A DNA stretch of 64,000 bases from assembly GCF_921293875.1 (NCBI RefSeq), contig NZ_CAKLDI010000002.1, positions 124,001 to 188,000 of the forward strand, given 5' to 3'. The stretch is from Vibrio stylophorae (GTDB taxonomy: Bacteria; Pseudomonadota; Gammaproteobacteria; Enterobacterales; Vibrionaceae). Each line of letters opens with the position of its first letter. The first letter of the stretch is position 1. Both the position numbers and the translations under genes were made by a program. A model generated the notes under the pieces. It saw nothing but the letters and a program-made list of their open reading frames with translations. It was not told where the DNA came from and did not search any database. Positions 33,832 to 43,391 of this stretch are shown in pieces.

Positions 33832-34101
33832 ATGAAGAAAATTTTAGCTGTATGCGGTCTAGGGATGGGCTCAAGCTTGATCCTACGAATGAATATTGAA
33901 TCTGTTTTACGTGAGCTAGGGATTGATGCAGACGTTGCCCATATGGACGTTTCTGCGGCAAAAACAGCCCAAGCCGATCTGATTGTGACCAATGCAGAAT
34001 TTATCAAAGCGCTTCAGGGCACAGAGTGCCAACTGGTTGAAGTCAATAACTATATCGATTGCGCCGAAATTAAAGACGCGCTACGAAGTGCTGGCCTATA
34101 G
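33832..34101 (+). CDS. PTS sugar transporter IIB (ascorbate/UlaB type)
   Basis: The start at 33832 (MKKILAVCGLGMGSSLIL) gives an 89-residue IIB domain; the extra upstream codons are low-complexity and not used. The phosphorylated cysteine is in the loop CGLGMGSS. It transfers phosphate from IIA to the sugar bound by the IIC. The pattern matches lactose/ascorbate-type IIB proteins such as UlaB. It lies 14 bases before the IIC gene. Confidence 0.9.
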   Translation: MKKILAVCGLGMGSSLILRMNIESVLRELGIDADVAHMDVSAAKTAQADLIVTNAEFIKALQGTECQLVEVNNYIDCAEIKDALRSAGL

Positions 34102-34115
34102 GGCGAGGAGGGAAT

Positions 34116-35417
34116 ATGTACGACGTTATACAATGGGTCACGATCAATATCTTTGGTGAAGCGTCAATCCTGATAGGCTTGATTGTTATGCTCGGCCTTG
34201 TGTTGCAGAAAAAAGCGGCACCAGATGTCATTTCTGGCACCCTAAAAGGGATTTTAGGCTTTCTAATTATCGGTGCAGGCGCGGGTATCATTGTTGGTGC
34301 GCTGCTGGCCTTTCAGCCGATTTGGACTGAAGTCTTTGGTCTTACTGAGATGAATCTGAAAGACATCATGGGTCAAGAGGGCTTTACCAATCGTTATGGT
34401 AGCGCTGTGACCTTGGCCATGGCTTTGGGTTTTGCCATCAACCTACTGCTGGCGCGGTTTACACGTTTTAAATTTATCTATTTAACCGGCCATATGATGT
34501 TTTGGACCGCCATGGTATTTGCTGGCGTTGCGGTCAATACCAACCCGGATATTTCACCTGTGCGTCTTACCATTATGTTGGCGCTGATTATGGGGGTGTA
34601 CTGGACGCTGCAACCTGCGCTAACCCAGCCATTTATGCGCAAAATCATGGGCAATGACAATATCGCACTGGGTCACACCTGCGCCTCAGTCGCGCTGCTT
34701 GGTGCATTTACCGGCAAATTGTTTGCGAAAAATAAGGTCAGTTCAGAAGATATCAAAGTGCCTGCGAGCCTTGCTTTTTTACGCGATTCTAATGTCGTGA
34801 CTGCGCTGACCATGGTGTTGCTATTTTTCGTCGGCACTTTCTTGCTGCAACTAAAAGGCAGTGAAAAGGCGATGGAAATCCTCAATAGCTCAGGCAATGT
34901 CAGTTTTTATATCTACGCGTTGAAGCAATCCTTGCTCTTTACCGGTGGGATCGCTGTGGTGCTGCTTGGTGTGCGGATGTTTATTGGCGAGATGGTGCCA
35001 GCCTTTAATGGTATCGGTAGCAAATTGGTCCCTGGTGCACGACCTGCGCTTGATTGTCCTATTGTGTTTAACTTTGCACAAAATGCCGTGGTACTGGGCT
35101 TTTTAGGCGCTTTTGCTGGTGCGATTCTTTGGCTTTCAGTCATTGGTAACACCACGGGTTATGTGTACGTCCCATCGATGATTGTGCTCTTTTTCCATGC
35201 GGGTACCGCTGGCGTATTTGGCAATGTCACGGGTGGCTATAAAGGCGCATTGGTGGCGGGCTTTTTAACTGCGACTGTGGTGGCTTGGGGGCAATACTTC
35301 TGTGTCACTTATCTGATTAACACCACCATTCCTGATACCGCGCTTTGGGCCGGTGATAGCGATATGTTTATTTTGGCGCCATTGGTGTCCTTTATTACCA
35401 CACTGTTCTCGTTCTAA
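34116..35417 (+). CDS. PTS sugar transporter IIC (UlaA/SgaT family)
   Basis: A 433-residue membrane transporter with around eleven hydrophobic segments. Family features include GLIVMLGLVLQKKAAPDVISGTLKGILGFLIIGAGAGI near the N-terminus and the repeated YKGALVAGF and GNVTGG elements toward the end. UlaA is the ascorbate permease, and this subfamily also contains uncharacterised transporters. The neighbours here are not the ula catabolic enzymes, so the substrate is probably different from ascorbate. GGCGAGGAGG precedes the start. Confidence 0.9.
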   Translation: MYDVIQWVTINIFGEASILIGLIVMLGLVLQKKAAPDVISGTLKGILGFLIIGAGAGIIVGALLAFQPIWTEVFGLTEMNLKDIMGQEGFTNRYGSAVTLAMALGFAINLLLARFTRFKFIYLTGHMMFWTAMVFAGVAVNTNPDISPVRLTIMLALIMGVYWTLQPALTQPFMRKIMGNDNIALGHTCASVALLGAFTGKLFAKNKVSSEDIKVPASLAFLRDSNVVTALTMVLLFFVGTFLLQLKGSEKAMEILNSSGNVSFYIYALKQSLLFTGGIAVVLLGVRMFIGEMVPAFNGIGSKLVPGARPALDCPIVFNFAQNAVVLGFLGAFAGAILWLSVIGNTTGYVYVPSMIVLFFHAGTAGVFGNVTGGYKGALVAGFLTATVVAWGQYFCVTYLINTTIPDTALWAGDSDMFILAPLVSFITTLFSF

Positions 35418-35471
35418 CGGTTTTTCTCTGTGGATGTTGTGGCCGCATTAAGCGGCCACAAGGAGCTTGCG

Positions 35472-36212
35472 ATGACACAATTGACACAAAACTATTTTAA
35501 TCAAATCAATCAAAAACTAACGCAGATTTCGCAAAATGAAGCGCAGCTGAAAACCTGCGGTGAGCTGATGGCGCAGGCGGTGATGAAGGGGCAAAACCTG
35601 TTTGTCTTTGGTGCCAGCCATGCGGGGATTATGGCGGAAGAAGCGTCTTACCGAGCTGGTGGCTTGGCGGTGTTTAACCCCATATTTCACCCATCTTTGA
35701 TGCTTAATATTCGTCCGTTAACCCTGACCACGGATTTTGAAAATATTGAAGGCATGGGACATAAAATCGTAGCCGCATCTCCTATGAAAGCGGGCGATAT
35801 TTTGCTGGTTCATTCGGTCTCAGGGCGTAACGCTATTGGTATCGATATCGCTTTAGCGGCCAAGGAGAAGGGGATCACGCTAATCGCCATCACCAGTTTA
35901 GCTACCGCAAAACGAGTGCAATCAAAACATTCAAGTGGTCAGCTTTTATGCGAAGTGGTCGACTATGTGATTGATAACCAATGTGATTATGGTGATGCCT
36001 CTGTGAGCCTGGCTGGCATGGCACAAAAAGCTGCACCCCTGTCGACCATAATGAGTGTTACAATCCTCAACTGTTTGTCGCTGGTGATTTGTGAGACCAT
36101 GCTGGCCCATGGCCAAACGCCACCAGTGCTTGCAAGCGCCAATATTGATGGGAATCAGGCGATTAACCAGGCTATTTTTGAGCAATACCAACAACAGATC
36201 CATTATTTATAG
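35472..36212 (+). CDS. SIS-domain sugar-phosphate-binding protein
   Basis: The start at 35472 (MTQLTQNYFNQINQK) follows AAGGAG; an upstream in-frame start at 35430 lies in the intergenic region. A single SIS domain is visible in 246 residues: LFVFGASHAGIMAEEASYRAG, ILLVHSVSGRNAIGIDIALAAKEKG, and TLIAITS. It resembles the stand-alone SIS proteins encoded next to PTS systems, which may isomerise or deaminate an amino-sugar phosphate, or sense it. Confidence 0.88.
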   Translation: MTQLTQNYFNQINQKLTQISQNEAQLKTCGELMAQAVMKGQNLFVFGASHAGIMAEEASYRAGGLAVFNPIFHPSLMLNIRPLTLTTDFENIEGMGHKIVAASPMKAGDILLVHSVSGRNAIGIDIALAAKEKGITLIAITSLATAKRVQSKHSSGQLLCEVVDYVIDNQCDYGDASVSLAGMAQKAAPLSTIMSVTILNCLSLVICETMLAHGQTPPVLASANIDGNQAINQAIFEQYQQQIHYL

Positions 36213-36232
36213 TTACTACATGGAGCGTGTGT

Positions 36233-36979
36233 TTGCTGTATCAACATGATCTACCGCTGTACCTGCAGATCAAAAATGCCATTTTAGAGCGTATTATCTC
36301 TGGGGTTTATCACGACAAACTGCCGGGTGAACATACGCTTTCAAGTGAGTTTGAGGTCGCGCGCGGTACCATTAAACAGGCGATTGATACTTTGGTGCTC
36401 GATGGGGTCTTAATCAAACGCCAAGGGAAAGGGACCTTTATCAATCAAGAGACGGTGACTCATCTGCACCGTGATTATCCAGTGGTGACGGTGTCACAGC
36501 CCAATCCGTCGCAGTTGACCACCAAACTGCTGACTATGATGGATATTATGGCGGACAGTGAGCTTGCTCAATTGATGCAAATGAGTCCGGGAATGCCTTT
36601 AATCTGCCTAGAGCGCGTGCATTATAAGACGCAGGAGATTGTCGGTTATACCCGAACTTATTTGAATGGTTTGTTGTATTCAGGTTTAAGCAGTTATCAA
36701 GTGGAGCGCGGGCTCTATGAGCAGCTGCGTGAGCTATTTGGAAACTCGCCATCGCGAATTATTGAGCAAATTGAAGCGGTGAATGTGAACGCTGAGATTG
36801 CCAATAAATTAGGGATTGCAGTCGATCAAGCGGCGCTATGTGTGCGTCGCATGGGATTTGACCGTGAAAACCATGTGGCTGAGCTCTCCTATAACTACTT
36901 GGCTAACAGCCAAATCCTGTTGCAGCTTACGGCTAGTCAGACCAATCAGGACCATGAGTGGTGGTGCACGCTGAAATAG
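36233..36979 (+). CDS. GntR-family (HutC subfamily) transcriptional regulator with UTRA domain
   Basis: The start is placed at a TTG (36233) because GGAG lies seven bases ahead; a GTG at 36227 is only one base from that site. The N-terminal winged helix (LYLQIKNAILERIISGVYHD, then EFEVARGTIKQAIDTL and VLIKRQGKGTFI) is followed by a UTRA effector domain from about residue 80 (ICLERVHYKTQEIVGYTRTYL). Such regulators respond to sugar phosphates. It likely represses its own operon through the GTTTATAC site upstream of the first gene. Confidence 0.88.
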   Translation: MLYQHDLPLYLQIKNAILERIISGVYHDKLPGEHTLSSEFEVARGTIKQAIDTLVLDGVLIKRQGKGTFINQETVTHLHRDYPVVTVSQPNPSQLTTKLLTMMDIMADSELAQLMQMSPGMPLICLERVHYKTQEIVGYTRTYLNGLLYSGLSSYQVERGLYEQLRELFGNSPSRIIEQIEAVNVNAEIANKLGIAVDQAALCVRRMGFDRENHVAELSYNYLANSQILLQLTASQTNQDHEWWCTLK

Positions 36980-37015
36980 CGCAATGTGTCTACTTCAATC
37001 ACCTTTATCTAATGA

Positions 37016-37037
37016 GCCGCTTATAAGCGGCTTTTTT
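37016..37037 (+). terminator. Rho-independent terminator of the PTS operon
   Basis: GCCGCTT and AAGCGGC form a stem followed by TTTTTT. Confidence 0.85.
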
Positions 37038-37247
37038 ATGCCTGCTAGATGCGATAAATGAGTGCTTTTCAAAATAGTCTGACCAAGGCTGTGAATGAAG
37101 GCCATTGAATCAACGGGTTTATCTGACGAACAACTTGGAGCTGGATATATGAACAGTGTCCCATTTTGCCGCTTTGTAGATTGCTCACTAACGAGCAATT
37201 TGTACAATCATGGCCATTGATTGTTTTATTAATACAAGTATATTCAA

Positions 37248-37655
37248 ATGGTTACCAATATTGTTCGCCAATTTTGGCAAACCTGCGCAACAGGCGAGTA
37301 TCAACACTTGCGCCCCATGCTGGCCGATGATTTAAAAGTCATTTGGCCCACCAGCCATGAATATTACCAAGGCCCTGATGCTTTTATTGCGGTCAACGAA
37401 GCCTTTGGCCCGAATTGGTGTTATCAAATTTTGACCCTAGAGCAGGTCGATGCGCAGCAAGCCATCAGTGTGGTGCATGTCAGTAAAGCGGGTTGGCCTG
37501 ATAGTTTTTATGCCACCTCGGTGTTTCAGTTTGTCGAACTGCGCATTCAAACCATGACCACCTACTGGGCATTTCAGGATAAACAGCCCGAATGGCGGAT
37601 AGGACTGAGTGAGGTTTACGATCCTAAGGCTGATTTTCTTGAAACATCTGAATAA
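37248..37655 (+). CDS. NTF2/SnoaL-like protein
   Basis: A 135-residue protein with the NTF2-like pattern: an N-terminal helix pair (VRQFWQTCATGEYQHLRPMLADDLKVIWP), GPDAFIAVNEAFGPNWCYQI and two aromatic strands (FYATSVFQFV, TTYWAFQDKQPEWR). The fold often binds small hydrophobic ligands. No ribosome binding site is obvious. It stands alone between a terminator and the next lipoprotein gene. Function unknown. Confidence 0.7.
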   Translation: MVTNIVRQFWQTCATGEYQHLRPMLADDLKVIWPTSHEYYQGPDAFIAVNEAFGPNWCYQILTLEQVDAQQAISVVHVSKAGWPDSFYATSVFQFVELRIQTMTTYWAFQDKQPEWRIGLSEVYDPKADFLETSE

Positions 37656-37793
37656 GTTAATTTGGCATTCAGAGTCTAATCACAGGAACGCAATGGATTG
37701 GCCATGAATTGAAATGAACTCCAATTCAGTCACAGTTTCAGTGCATCAGTTTGATTATGATGCGACTGAAATCACGTCAAGGAAGAGGGATCT

Positions 37794-38834
37794 ATGTTAC
37801 GTCAAGGCGCGTTTGTCATCACTTTGCTGCTCGCAGGGTGTGGCAGTGAAAGCCAAATTGAGCAAGTGCAAAATAGTTCGTTGTCTGATCAGGCGCCGTC
37901 CATCGGACAGCTTTTTGAGCAGCGCGTGGACTGTCTTGAAGGGCAGTGGGATAGTTATGAAGATGCCCACGGCGATCAATATGTGCGTTTTCGCTGCCAG
38001 CTTAATCCCAATTATGTCGCCTTAGTGAAACAAAGTGAATTGGCGAAAACCGCAGCCAATATTGAGAAATACAATGGCCACAATCAAGCGTTGATTGAGG
38101 AGATGCAAGCTGAGCTTGAGTATTATGCGCAAGTAAAAGCGGTGATGATGCGATCTTTATCGCCTGAAGCTTCATCCTTGCTGTCGAAAATGCAAATGGA
38201 CTTAGAGCAGCATTATCAGCATTTAGCACCGCCAGTACTGATGGTGGTCACTGAGCAGAGTAAAGACGCGATTGCGAAAGGGACGCTACAAACCGCGACG
38301 CAATTTTGCGCTGTGTATGACAAGCAGCCAGCAATCAAAGCCACCTGTATCGCGCGCTATTTTCCCATCTATCAGCAAATGCATCAGCTGGTAAAGCGTC
38401 TGGATTTATCACTGGATAGCCCAGAATATGCATTGATTGAATATGCGATTGAGCGGCCCAAGCACTATCAAACCGCTTATATTCGTGCGCTGGATGAGAT
38501 TGAAAATGCGATTTTGAAAACTCAGCAAGACATCGCCACATCGCGGGATAACATTGTGAAGAACAATGATATTGTGGCTAAATTTGATCAGCGATTTGTG
38601 TTCTCACAAATGCGTATGACCTATGTTTGGCAAGTCGGCGATGATGTGGTGCGGCCAAGCCAAGCCTTTTTTGATATCAAAGGCGAGATGGGGGCGGCGC
38701 AATTTATGGCAACCGACATGGAAGCATGGCTCGCTGAAGCCGCGCAAAGTCGCGCTGATCAAGTGCCTGTGGCCTATCAAATTATGTTGGCTGGCGCGGC
38801 GAAAACTGCGGATATCCAACCTTACATTCTTTAA
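37794..38834 (+). CDS. Hypothetical lipoprotein, 346 aa
   Basis: MLRQGAFVITLLLAGCGSES is a clear lipoprotein signal. The mature protein is mostly helical (VKQSELAKTAANIEKYNGHN, IEEMQAELEYYAQVKAVMMR) with coiled-coil character. Cysteine pairs (ERVDCLEGQWD, RFRCQL; FCAVYDKQPAIKATC) probably form disulfides in the periplasm. I recognise no domain. A terminator follows, so it is monocistronic. Confidence 0.72.
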   Translation: MLRQGAFVITLLLAGCGSESQIEQVQNSSLSDQAPSIGQLFEQRVDCLEGQWDSYEDAHGDQYVRFRCQLNPNYVALVKQSELAKTAANIEKYNGHNQALIEEMQAELEYYAQVKAVMMRSLSPEASSLLSKMQMDLEQHYQHLAPPVLMVVTEQSKDAIAKGTLQTATQFCAVYDKQPAIKATCIARYFPIYQQMHQLVKRLDLSLDSPEYALIEYAIERPKHYQTAYIRALDEIENAILKTQQDIATSRDNIVKNNDIVAKFDQRFVFSQMRMTYVWQVGDDVVRPSQAFFDIKGEMGAAQFMATDMEAWLAEAAQSRADQVPVAYQIMLAGAAKTADIQPYIL

Positions 38835-38850
38835 CTTTTGTGGATAGAAA

Positions 38851-38878
38851 GCGCCTTGCCAATGCGAGGCGCTTTTTT
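38851..38878 (+). terminator. Rho-independent terminator
   Basis: GCGCCT and AGGCGC form a stem followed by six T residues, immediately before the GNAT gene. Confidence 0.8.
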
Positions 38879-38892
38879 ATGGAGAGCAGCGG

Positions 38893-39471
38893 ATGCACGC
38901 AAAGCAACAAAGCCTTGAGCAACAAGCGGTTGATTTACTGGCTGATGATATACAAGTGACTGATTTAACGGCGCGTCATATACGCATCGATGACTACATT
39001 ATTCGCCCATTAACAGTGAAAGATAACGCCGCGATTGCTGCTGTGATCCGCATTGTTTCAGCGGAATATGGTTTAACACCCGATAAAGGCTATGGTGTTG
39101 CGGATCCAACGTTGGACGATTTGTTTGCTGTGTACAGTCAACCGCGCGCCCAATATTGGGTGATTGAATGGCAGGGGCAAGTGATCGGCGGGGCAGGTTA
39201 TGCGCCTTTAAGCGGCGCGCCAGCAATCTGCGAGCTGCAAAAAATGTATTTTTTACCCAAGGCCAGAGGTTGTGGTTTGGCTAAACAGCTTGCGGCGCTT
39301 TGTTTTGCGCAGGCCAAAGCTGATGGTTTTACCCAGTGTTATTTAGAAACCACGGCCTGTCTTGGTGAAGCCGTGGTTTTTTATGAGCGCCTTGGCTTTC
39401 GATATCTCGCAGGCCCACTTGGTAGCACCGGTCACGATGCCTGTGAGATTCAGATGATTTTAGCGCTATAG
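38893..39471 (+). CDS. GNAT-family N-acetyltransferase
   Basis: A 192-residue GNAT protein. After an N-terminal extension of about 35 residues come [19 protein letters not shown] and the acetyl-CoA-binding loop [20 protein letters not shown], where RGCGLA is a variant of the RGxGxG/A motif. The later [20 protein letters not shown] is typical. It acetylates an unidentified amine; the fold does not predict the substrate. GGAG eight bases ahead supports the start. Confidence 0.88.
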   Translation: MHAKQQSLEQQAVDLLADDIQVTDLTARHIRIDDYIIRPLTVKDNAAIAAVIRIVSAEYGLTPDKGYGVADPTLDDLFAVYSQPRAQYWVIEWQGQVIGGAGYAPLSGAPAICELQKMYFLPKARGCGLAKQLAALCFAQAKADGFTQCYLETTACLGEAVVFYERLGFRYLAGPLGSTGHDACEIQMILAL

Positions 39472-39494
39472 GCGATAAGCTAACACGAGACAAT

Positions 39495-39519
39495 AAAAAA
39501 CGGCGATGGGCCGTTTTTT
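39495..39519. terminator. Bidirectional terminator
   Basis: AAAAAACGGC and GCCGTTTTTT type arms lie between convergent genes. Confidence 0.8.
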
Positions 39520-39605
39520 ATTATCATTGCGGGTTATTGCTTGGTTATTGCTTAGATATTGTTTGGTTTTGTGGCGCTATTTTGTCAGGGGTCACTGCGT
39601 GGCTA

Positions 39606-40550
39606 TCAGCTTTGTTCCTCTTCTGGGCTGACAACCTCAGTGGCTTCAGGAAAGAGCTCAACAAAGCGCGGATGTTCACGCAGCACATCAAAATAAGCTT
39701 CATTGGAGACCTCTTCGCGCAGCGACTCTGAAAGCTCAAGGGCGCGGATAATATCATCAATGGCTTGCTCATATTGTCCCAATTTAGATTGCGCGCAGGC
39801 ACGTTGCCAGTAGGCAAGGGCATATTCGCTGTCTTGCTCAAGGGCTTGATTGGCCAATGACAGTGCCCATTTTTCCTCATTAATATCAAGCAGTACATCG
39901 GCTTTATAGGTAAGTGCTTCGACGTCATTTTTGCTCACTTCCAAAATTTGATCGTAAAGCTTAATTTTTTCCTGCTCACTTTTCTCAAGACCTGAGCGCA
40001 TCCAGAGTGAGTGAATTAGATTGGTGTCGGATATCTTTTGCTGCGCCGCCATGATTTGGTCGGAGCGCTCTTTAATACTGCGCTCTAAATCGTTGAGGCG
40101 AGTTTCATACTCTTGGGTGAGATCGGCCACTTGCCGCGCCGTAGACACCTCAATATTTTCACGAATATCACGAATAGAGCGCCAGCCTAGCAGCACTAAA
40201 ATCGATGCGGCGGCGGTGATGATATAGAAAATATTGTTGGTGGTATCGGCGGTGTAGCGCAGCGCGCGATCAGAGGCTTCCAATTTAGCGGCGGCAACTT
40301 TTTCAGCAATATCGGCACGCAGCACTTGCTGCTGCTGACGTAGATCGCGCAGCTCATCTAAGATATAGCGCTCAATAAAGGGCTTAAATAGCGGCTCTTT
40401 TAATGATAAATCCTCAACTTGAGTATGCGCGATGGCGGCGCTTGCTTCAGATGGGGGATTTGGCGTGTCGGGTTGCTCAGCTGCAACGCTTGGAATAAAG
40501 GTGATAGTGAACAAAAAGAAGGGGGCAAGAAAGCGGAAAAGTGTCTGCAT
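39606..40550 (-). CDS. Membrane-anchored coiled-coil/TPR protein
   Basis: The start at 40550 (MQTLFRFLAPFFLFTITFIP) gives a signal peptide ending near VAAEQ; codons up to 40607 lie in the leader and are not used. After a short linker there is a coiled coil (LRDLRQQQQVLRADIAEKVAAA), one membrane helix (NIFYIITAAASILVLLGW), a second coiled coil and tetratricopeptide repeats (EALTYKADVLLDINEEKWAL, EYALAYWQRACAQSKLGQY). The layout, with cytoplasmic TPRs after the helix, suggests a protein-interaction role. The acidic C-terminus is EEEQS. No closer family recognised. Confidence 0.8.
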   Translation of the reverse strand: MQTLFRFLAPFFLFTITFIPSVAAEQPDTPNPPSEASAAIAHTQVEDLSLKEPLFKPFIERYILDELRDLRQQQQVLRADIAEKVAAAKLEASDRALRYTADTTNNIFYIITAAASILVLLGWRSIRDIRENIEVSTARQVADLTQEYETRLNDLERSIKERSDQIMAAQQKISDTNLIHSLWMRSGLEKSEQEKIKLYDQILEVSKNDVEALTYKADVLLDINEEKWALSLANQALEQDSEYALAYWQRACAQSKLGQYEQAIDDIIRALELSESLREEVSNEAYFDVLREHPRFVELFPEATEVVSPEEEQS

Positions 40551-40800
40551 GGGTACCTCATCGATGACGCTTCTTTTTAGCCTAATGGATCGTGCTGAGA
40601 ATTTCATGAAATTGACCGGAATTTATTGGCTCAGTCTTGTGCTGAGGATAGATACGCCTTTCTAAATCAAATCCAGTTCACCGAAATGATAAAAAATACA
40701 GGGATTTGCTTGATGCATATGGCGATAAAAATATCAGCAGTTCATACTGGCCGAGAACCCATTGTTGCCGCATAAAAACGCGGAAAGGTCGAGGCAAAGG

Positions 40801-41571
40801 ATGCAACAGACAGACGCCATCTATCAGCACTATCTCACCATTGCACTGGCGCAGCCTTCAATTCTAGATGGACAAGTGTCCAGCAATCTTCATAGCCACT
40901 TAGATTATATTGCCGCCGCAGCCAGTCACCGTTGTGATTTGGTTGTTTTCCCTGAATTGTCATTGACCGGTTACCTTCTTGAGCACGCCGCTTCTTTAGC
41001 GCTGAACCTGCAATCGCCAGAGGTCGAACAGCTGAAACAAGCTGCGACGCGACATCAGTTGGTGGTACTGGCTGGCGGGTTTTTTGACTGCGGTGGCGAC
41101 AAGCCGGTGATTGGCACCTTGATTTGTCGCCCCTGCGGACATGTGGATCTTTATGCCAAGCAGCATCTTCACCCGGGTGAAGCGCTATTTTGCCAGCCAG
41201 GAAAGGATCATTTCACGCTCGCGATTAAAGATGTGCATATCGCTTTAGCTGTGTGCGCCGATTTTACTGAGCCCAAGCACCCACAGCATGCGATTAATGT
41301 TGCCACCGATCTTTATTTAGCAAGCGCACTGATTTCACCGCAAGGCTATGGTGTTGATAGTGCTTTGCTGGCTGGCATCGCTAAACAGTATCAATTGCCT
41401 GTACTGCTCAGTAACCATATATCGAAGACAGGCGGCTGGCAGGGTTGCGGTCAAAGTGGCTTTTGGCTGGCTAATGGCGAGTCGCAGCAGGCGAGCCAAG
41501 AGGCGGGCATGATGCTCTGCTATTTCACCAGTCAAGGCATGCATGGCCAAGAGATGGGGCTGCTGGCTTAA
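40801..41571 (+). CDS. Nitrilase-superfamily carbon-nitrogen hydrolase
   Basis: The start at 40801 (MQQTDAIYQHYLTIALAQP) has GAGG six bases ahead. The catalytic triad is visible: Glu52 in VVFPELSLTGY, Lys120 in LYAKQHLHPGE and Cys152 in LAVCADFTEP. The 256-residue enzyme therefore should hydrolyse an amide or nitrile; the PELSLTGY and HLHPGE motifs are typical of the omega-amidase and aliphatic-amidase-like branches. Its substrate is not predictable from context, since neighbours are unrelated. Confidence 0.9.
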   Translation: MQQTDAIYQHYLTIALAQPSILDGQVSSNLHSHLDYIAAAASHRCDLVVFPELSLTGYLLEHAASLALNLQSPEVEQLKQAATRHQLVVLAGGFFDCGGDKPVIGTLICRPCGHVDLYAKQHLHPGEALFCQPGKDHFTLAIKDVHIALAVCADFTEPKHPQHAINVATDLYLASALISPQGYGVDSALLAGIAKQYQLPVLLSNHISKTGGWQGCGQSGFWLANGESQQASQEAGMMLCYFTSQGMHGQEMGLLA

Positions 41572-41690
41572 GCGCTGCACACTCGCATCACGATTGGCCT
41601 CCACTGCTTGTAACCGCGCGATTGGTGATGCGATCACGATATTGCTTTCTTTTTGCGTCTAAAACCTTGAGAATGGCGCGCTATCTTCTT

Positions 41691-41711
41691 GGGGCAGCTT
41701 TAAGCTGCCCC
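41691..41711. terminator. Perfect palindromic hairpin upstream of rhlE
   Basis: GGGGCAGCTT and AAGCTGCCCC pair across one base. The following TGTTTATTT is a poor T tract, so it is a weak terminator or a leader hairpin of rhlE mRNA, as RNA-helicase leaders often carry. Confidence 0.5.
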
Positions 41712-41739
41712 TGTTTATTTGTTCTACCGAGCCTTATCT

Positions 41740-43266
41740 ATGAGTTTTACCGAACTAGGTCTAATCACGCCGTTATTAAAAGCCATTGAGAAAAAAGGGT
41801 ATCAAACCCCATCCCCGATTCAGCAACAAGCGATTCCAGCGGTGCTGTCTGGACAGGATGTGATGGCCGCGGCGCAGACAGGGACGGGTAAAACGGCTGG
41901 TTTTACATTGCCGATTTTGCAGCGCTTGGATGTGGGCCCGCGTGTGCGTGGCAATCAAGTGCGCGCGCTTATCTTAACGCCAACACGTGAGCTTGCTGCG
42001 CAGATCTACGAAAACATCTATCACTACAGCCAGTTTATGCATCTGTCATCTGCCGTGGTATATGGTGGCGTAAAAATTAACCCACAGATGCTTCGTTTGC
42101 GCAAAGGCTGCGATATTCTGGTCGCGACCCCAGGTCGTTTGCTTGATCTTTATCAGCAAAACGCGGTGCGTTTTTCGCAGCTTGAAGTCTTGGTTCTCGA
42201 TGAAGCCGATCGCATGCTGGATATGGGCTTTATTCGTGATATTCGAAAAATCATCGAATTACTGCCAAAACAGCGCCAGAATTTATTGTTCTCTGCTACC
42301 TTCTCACCCGATATTCGTGAGCTTGCCAAGGGCTTGGTGAATAACCCTGTTGAGATTTCAGTCAACCCTGAAAATAGTACCGCGGTTACCATTGAGCAGC
42401 GTTTGTATGCGGTGGATAAAAAGCAAAAATCAGCGCTATTAGCACATTTGATTGAGACTTTGAATTGGCGGCAGGTCCTGGTCTTTACTAAAACCAAGCA
42501 TGGTGCCAACCGTCTCGCGCGTTTTCTTGAAGAGAGAAAAATTCACGCCGCACCCATTCATGGCAATAAGAGCCAAGGTGCGCGTACTAAGGCATTGGCT
42601 GATTTTAAATCGGGCGAGGTGCGTGTATTGGTTGCCACTGACATTGCTGCGCGCGGTATTGATATTCCACAATTGCCGCAGGTGGTGAACTTTGACTTGC
42701 CACATGTGGCTGCCGATTATGTGCATCGTATTGGCCGGACAGGCCGCGCGGGTGAAGTGGGTCATGCGGTCTCTTTGGTATGCGCGGATGAAGCGGATGA
42801 TTTATTTGCCATTGAGCGCTTAATTGGCCAGCTGATTGAGCGTGAAGTGGTGGCAGAATTTAAGCCAGTTCACGAGCTGCCGGCATCGCGTTTAGATACG
42901 CGCCCAATTAAGCCGAAAAAACCGAAAAAGCCGAAAAAACCAAAAGTGATGGGTGAGTCGGACAACGCGGGTCAAGCGAGTCAAAAGAAAAAGCCGCAGG
43001 GTCAGAAGTCTCAAGGCCAGAAATCCCAAAGCCAGAGCCCAAAAGCTCAAGGTCAAAAAGCTCAAGGTCAAAAAACACAGGGTCAAAAACCGCGTTCATT
43101 TGGTAAAAAGCCAGCGGCAAAAGGTAGCCAGTCACCTACGGGCGATAAACCTGCCAAGCAAGGTGGCGCGCAGCGCAGCGGGCAAAACCGCGCTCAAGCG
43201 CGCCCAGCAAATCGCGCAAAGAAAACCTTTTCGAACAAAGCGCAAAGCAAACCCCAAGCCAACTGA
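41740..43266 (+). CDS. rhlE: DEAD-box RNA helicase RhlE
   Basis: The start at 41740 ([20 protein letters not shown]) matches RhlE proteins. The 508-residue protein has the Q motif ([10 protein letters not shown]), Walker [19 protein letters not shown], the DEAD box [16 protein letters not shown], and the C-terminal helicase motifs ARGIDIP and [10 protein letters not shown]. About 130 low-complexity basic residues follow: a [10 protein letters not shown] run, then repeats of GQK(S/A/T)QGQK, an RNA-binding tail. It unwinds RNA duplexes, usually in ribosome assembly or cold adaptation. A terminator lies 20 bases after the stop. Confidence 0.95.
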   Translation: MSFTELGLITPLLKAIEKKGYQTPSPIQQQAIPAVLSGQDVMAAAQTGTGKTAGFTLPILQRLDVGPRVRGNQVRALILTPTRELAAQIYENIYHYSQFMHLSSAVVYGGVKINPQMLRLRKGCDILVATPGRLLDLYQQNAVRFSQLEVLVLDEADRMLDMGFIRDIRKIIELLPKQRQNLLFSATFSPDIRELAKGLVNNPVEISVNPENSTAVTIEQRLYAVDKKQKSALLAHLIETLNWRQVLVFTKTKHGANRLARFLEERKIHAAPIHGNKSQGARTKALADFKSGEVRVLVATDIAARGIDIPQLPQVVNFDLPHVAADYVHRIGRTGRAGEVGHAVSLVCADEADDLFAIERLIGQLIEREVVAEFKPVHELPASRLDTRPIKPKKPKKPKKPKVMGESDNAGQASQKKKPQGQKSQGQKSQSQSPKAQGQKAQGQKTQGQKPRSFGKKPAAKGSQSPTGDKPAKQGGAQRSGQNRAQARPANRAKKTFSNKAQSKPQAN

Positions 43267-43286
43267 GTTTGCCCATAGACTAATTC

Positions 43287-43312
43287 AAAAGCCTGCTAAC
43301 GCAGGCTTTTTT
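43287..43312 (+). terminator. Rho-independent terminator
   Basis: AAAAGCCTGC and GCAGGCTTTT form a stem running into T residues. Confidence 0.85.
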
Positions 43313-43391
43313 GTTGCAAATCAAAGAGCAGCGGTGACTGAATAGCTAGGCTGAGAGAAGGGTTAACTGGAATCATAGCTCAGGGATGAAC

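Noticed and set aside
42892-43345. ORFs on both strands over the rhlE tail
   Set aside because: They mirror the low-complexity GQK/KPK repeats of rhlE in other frames.
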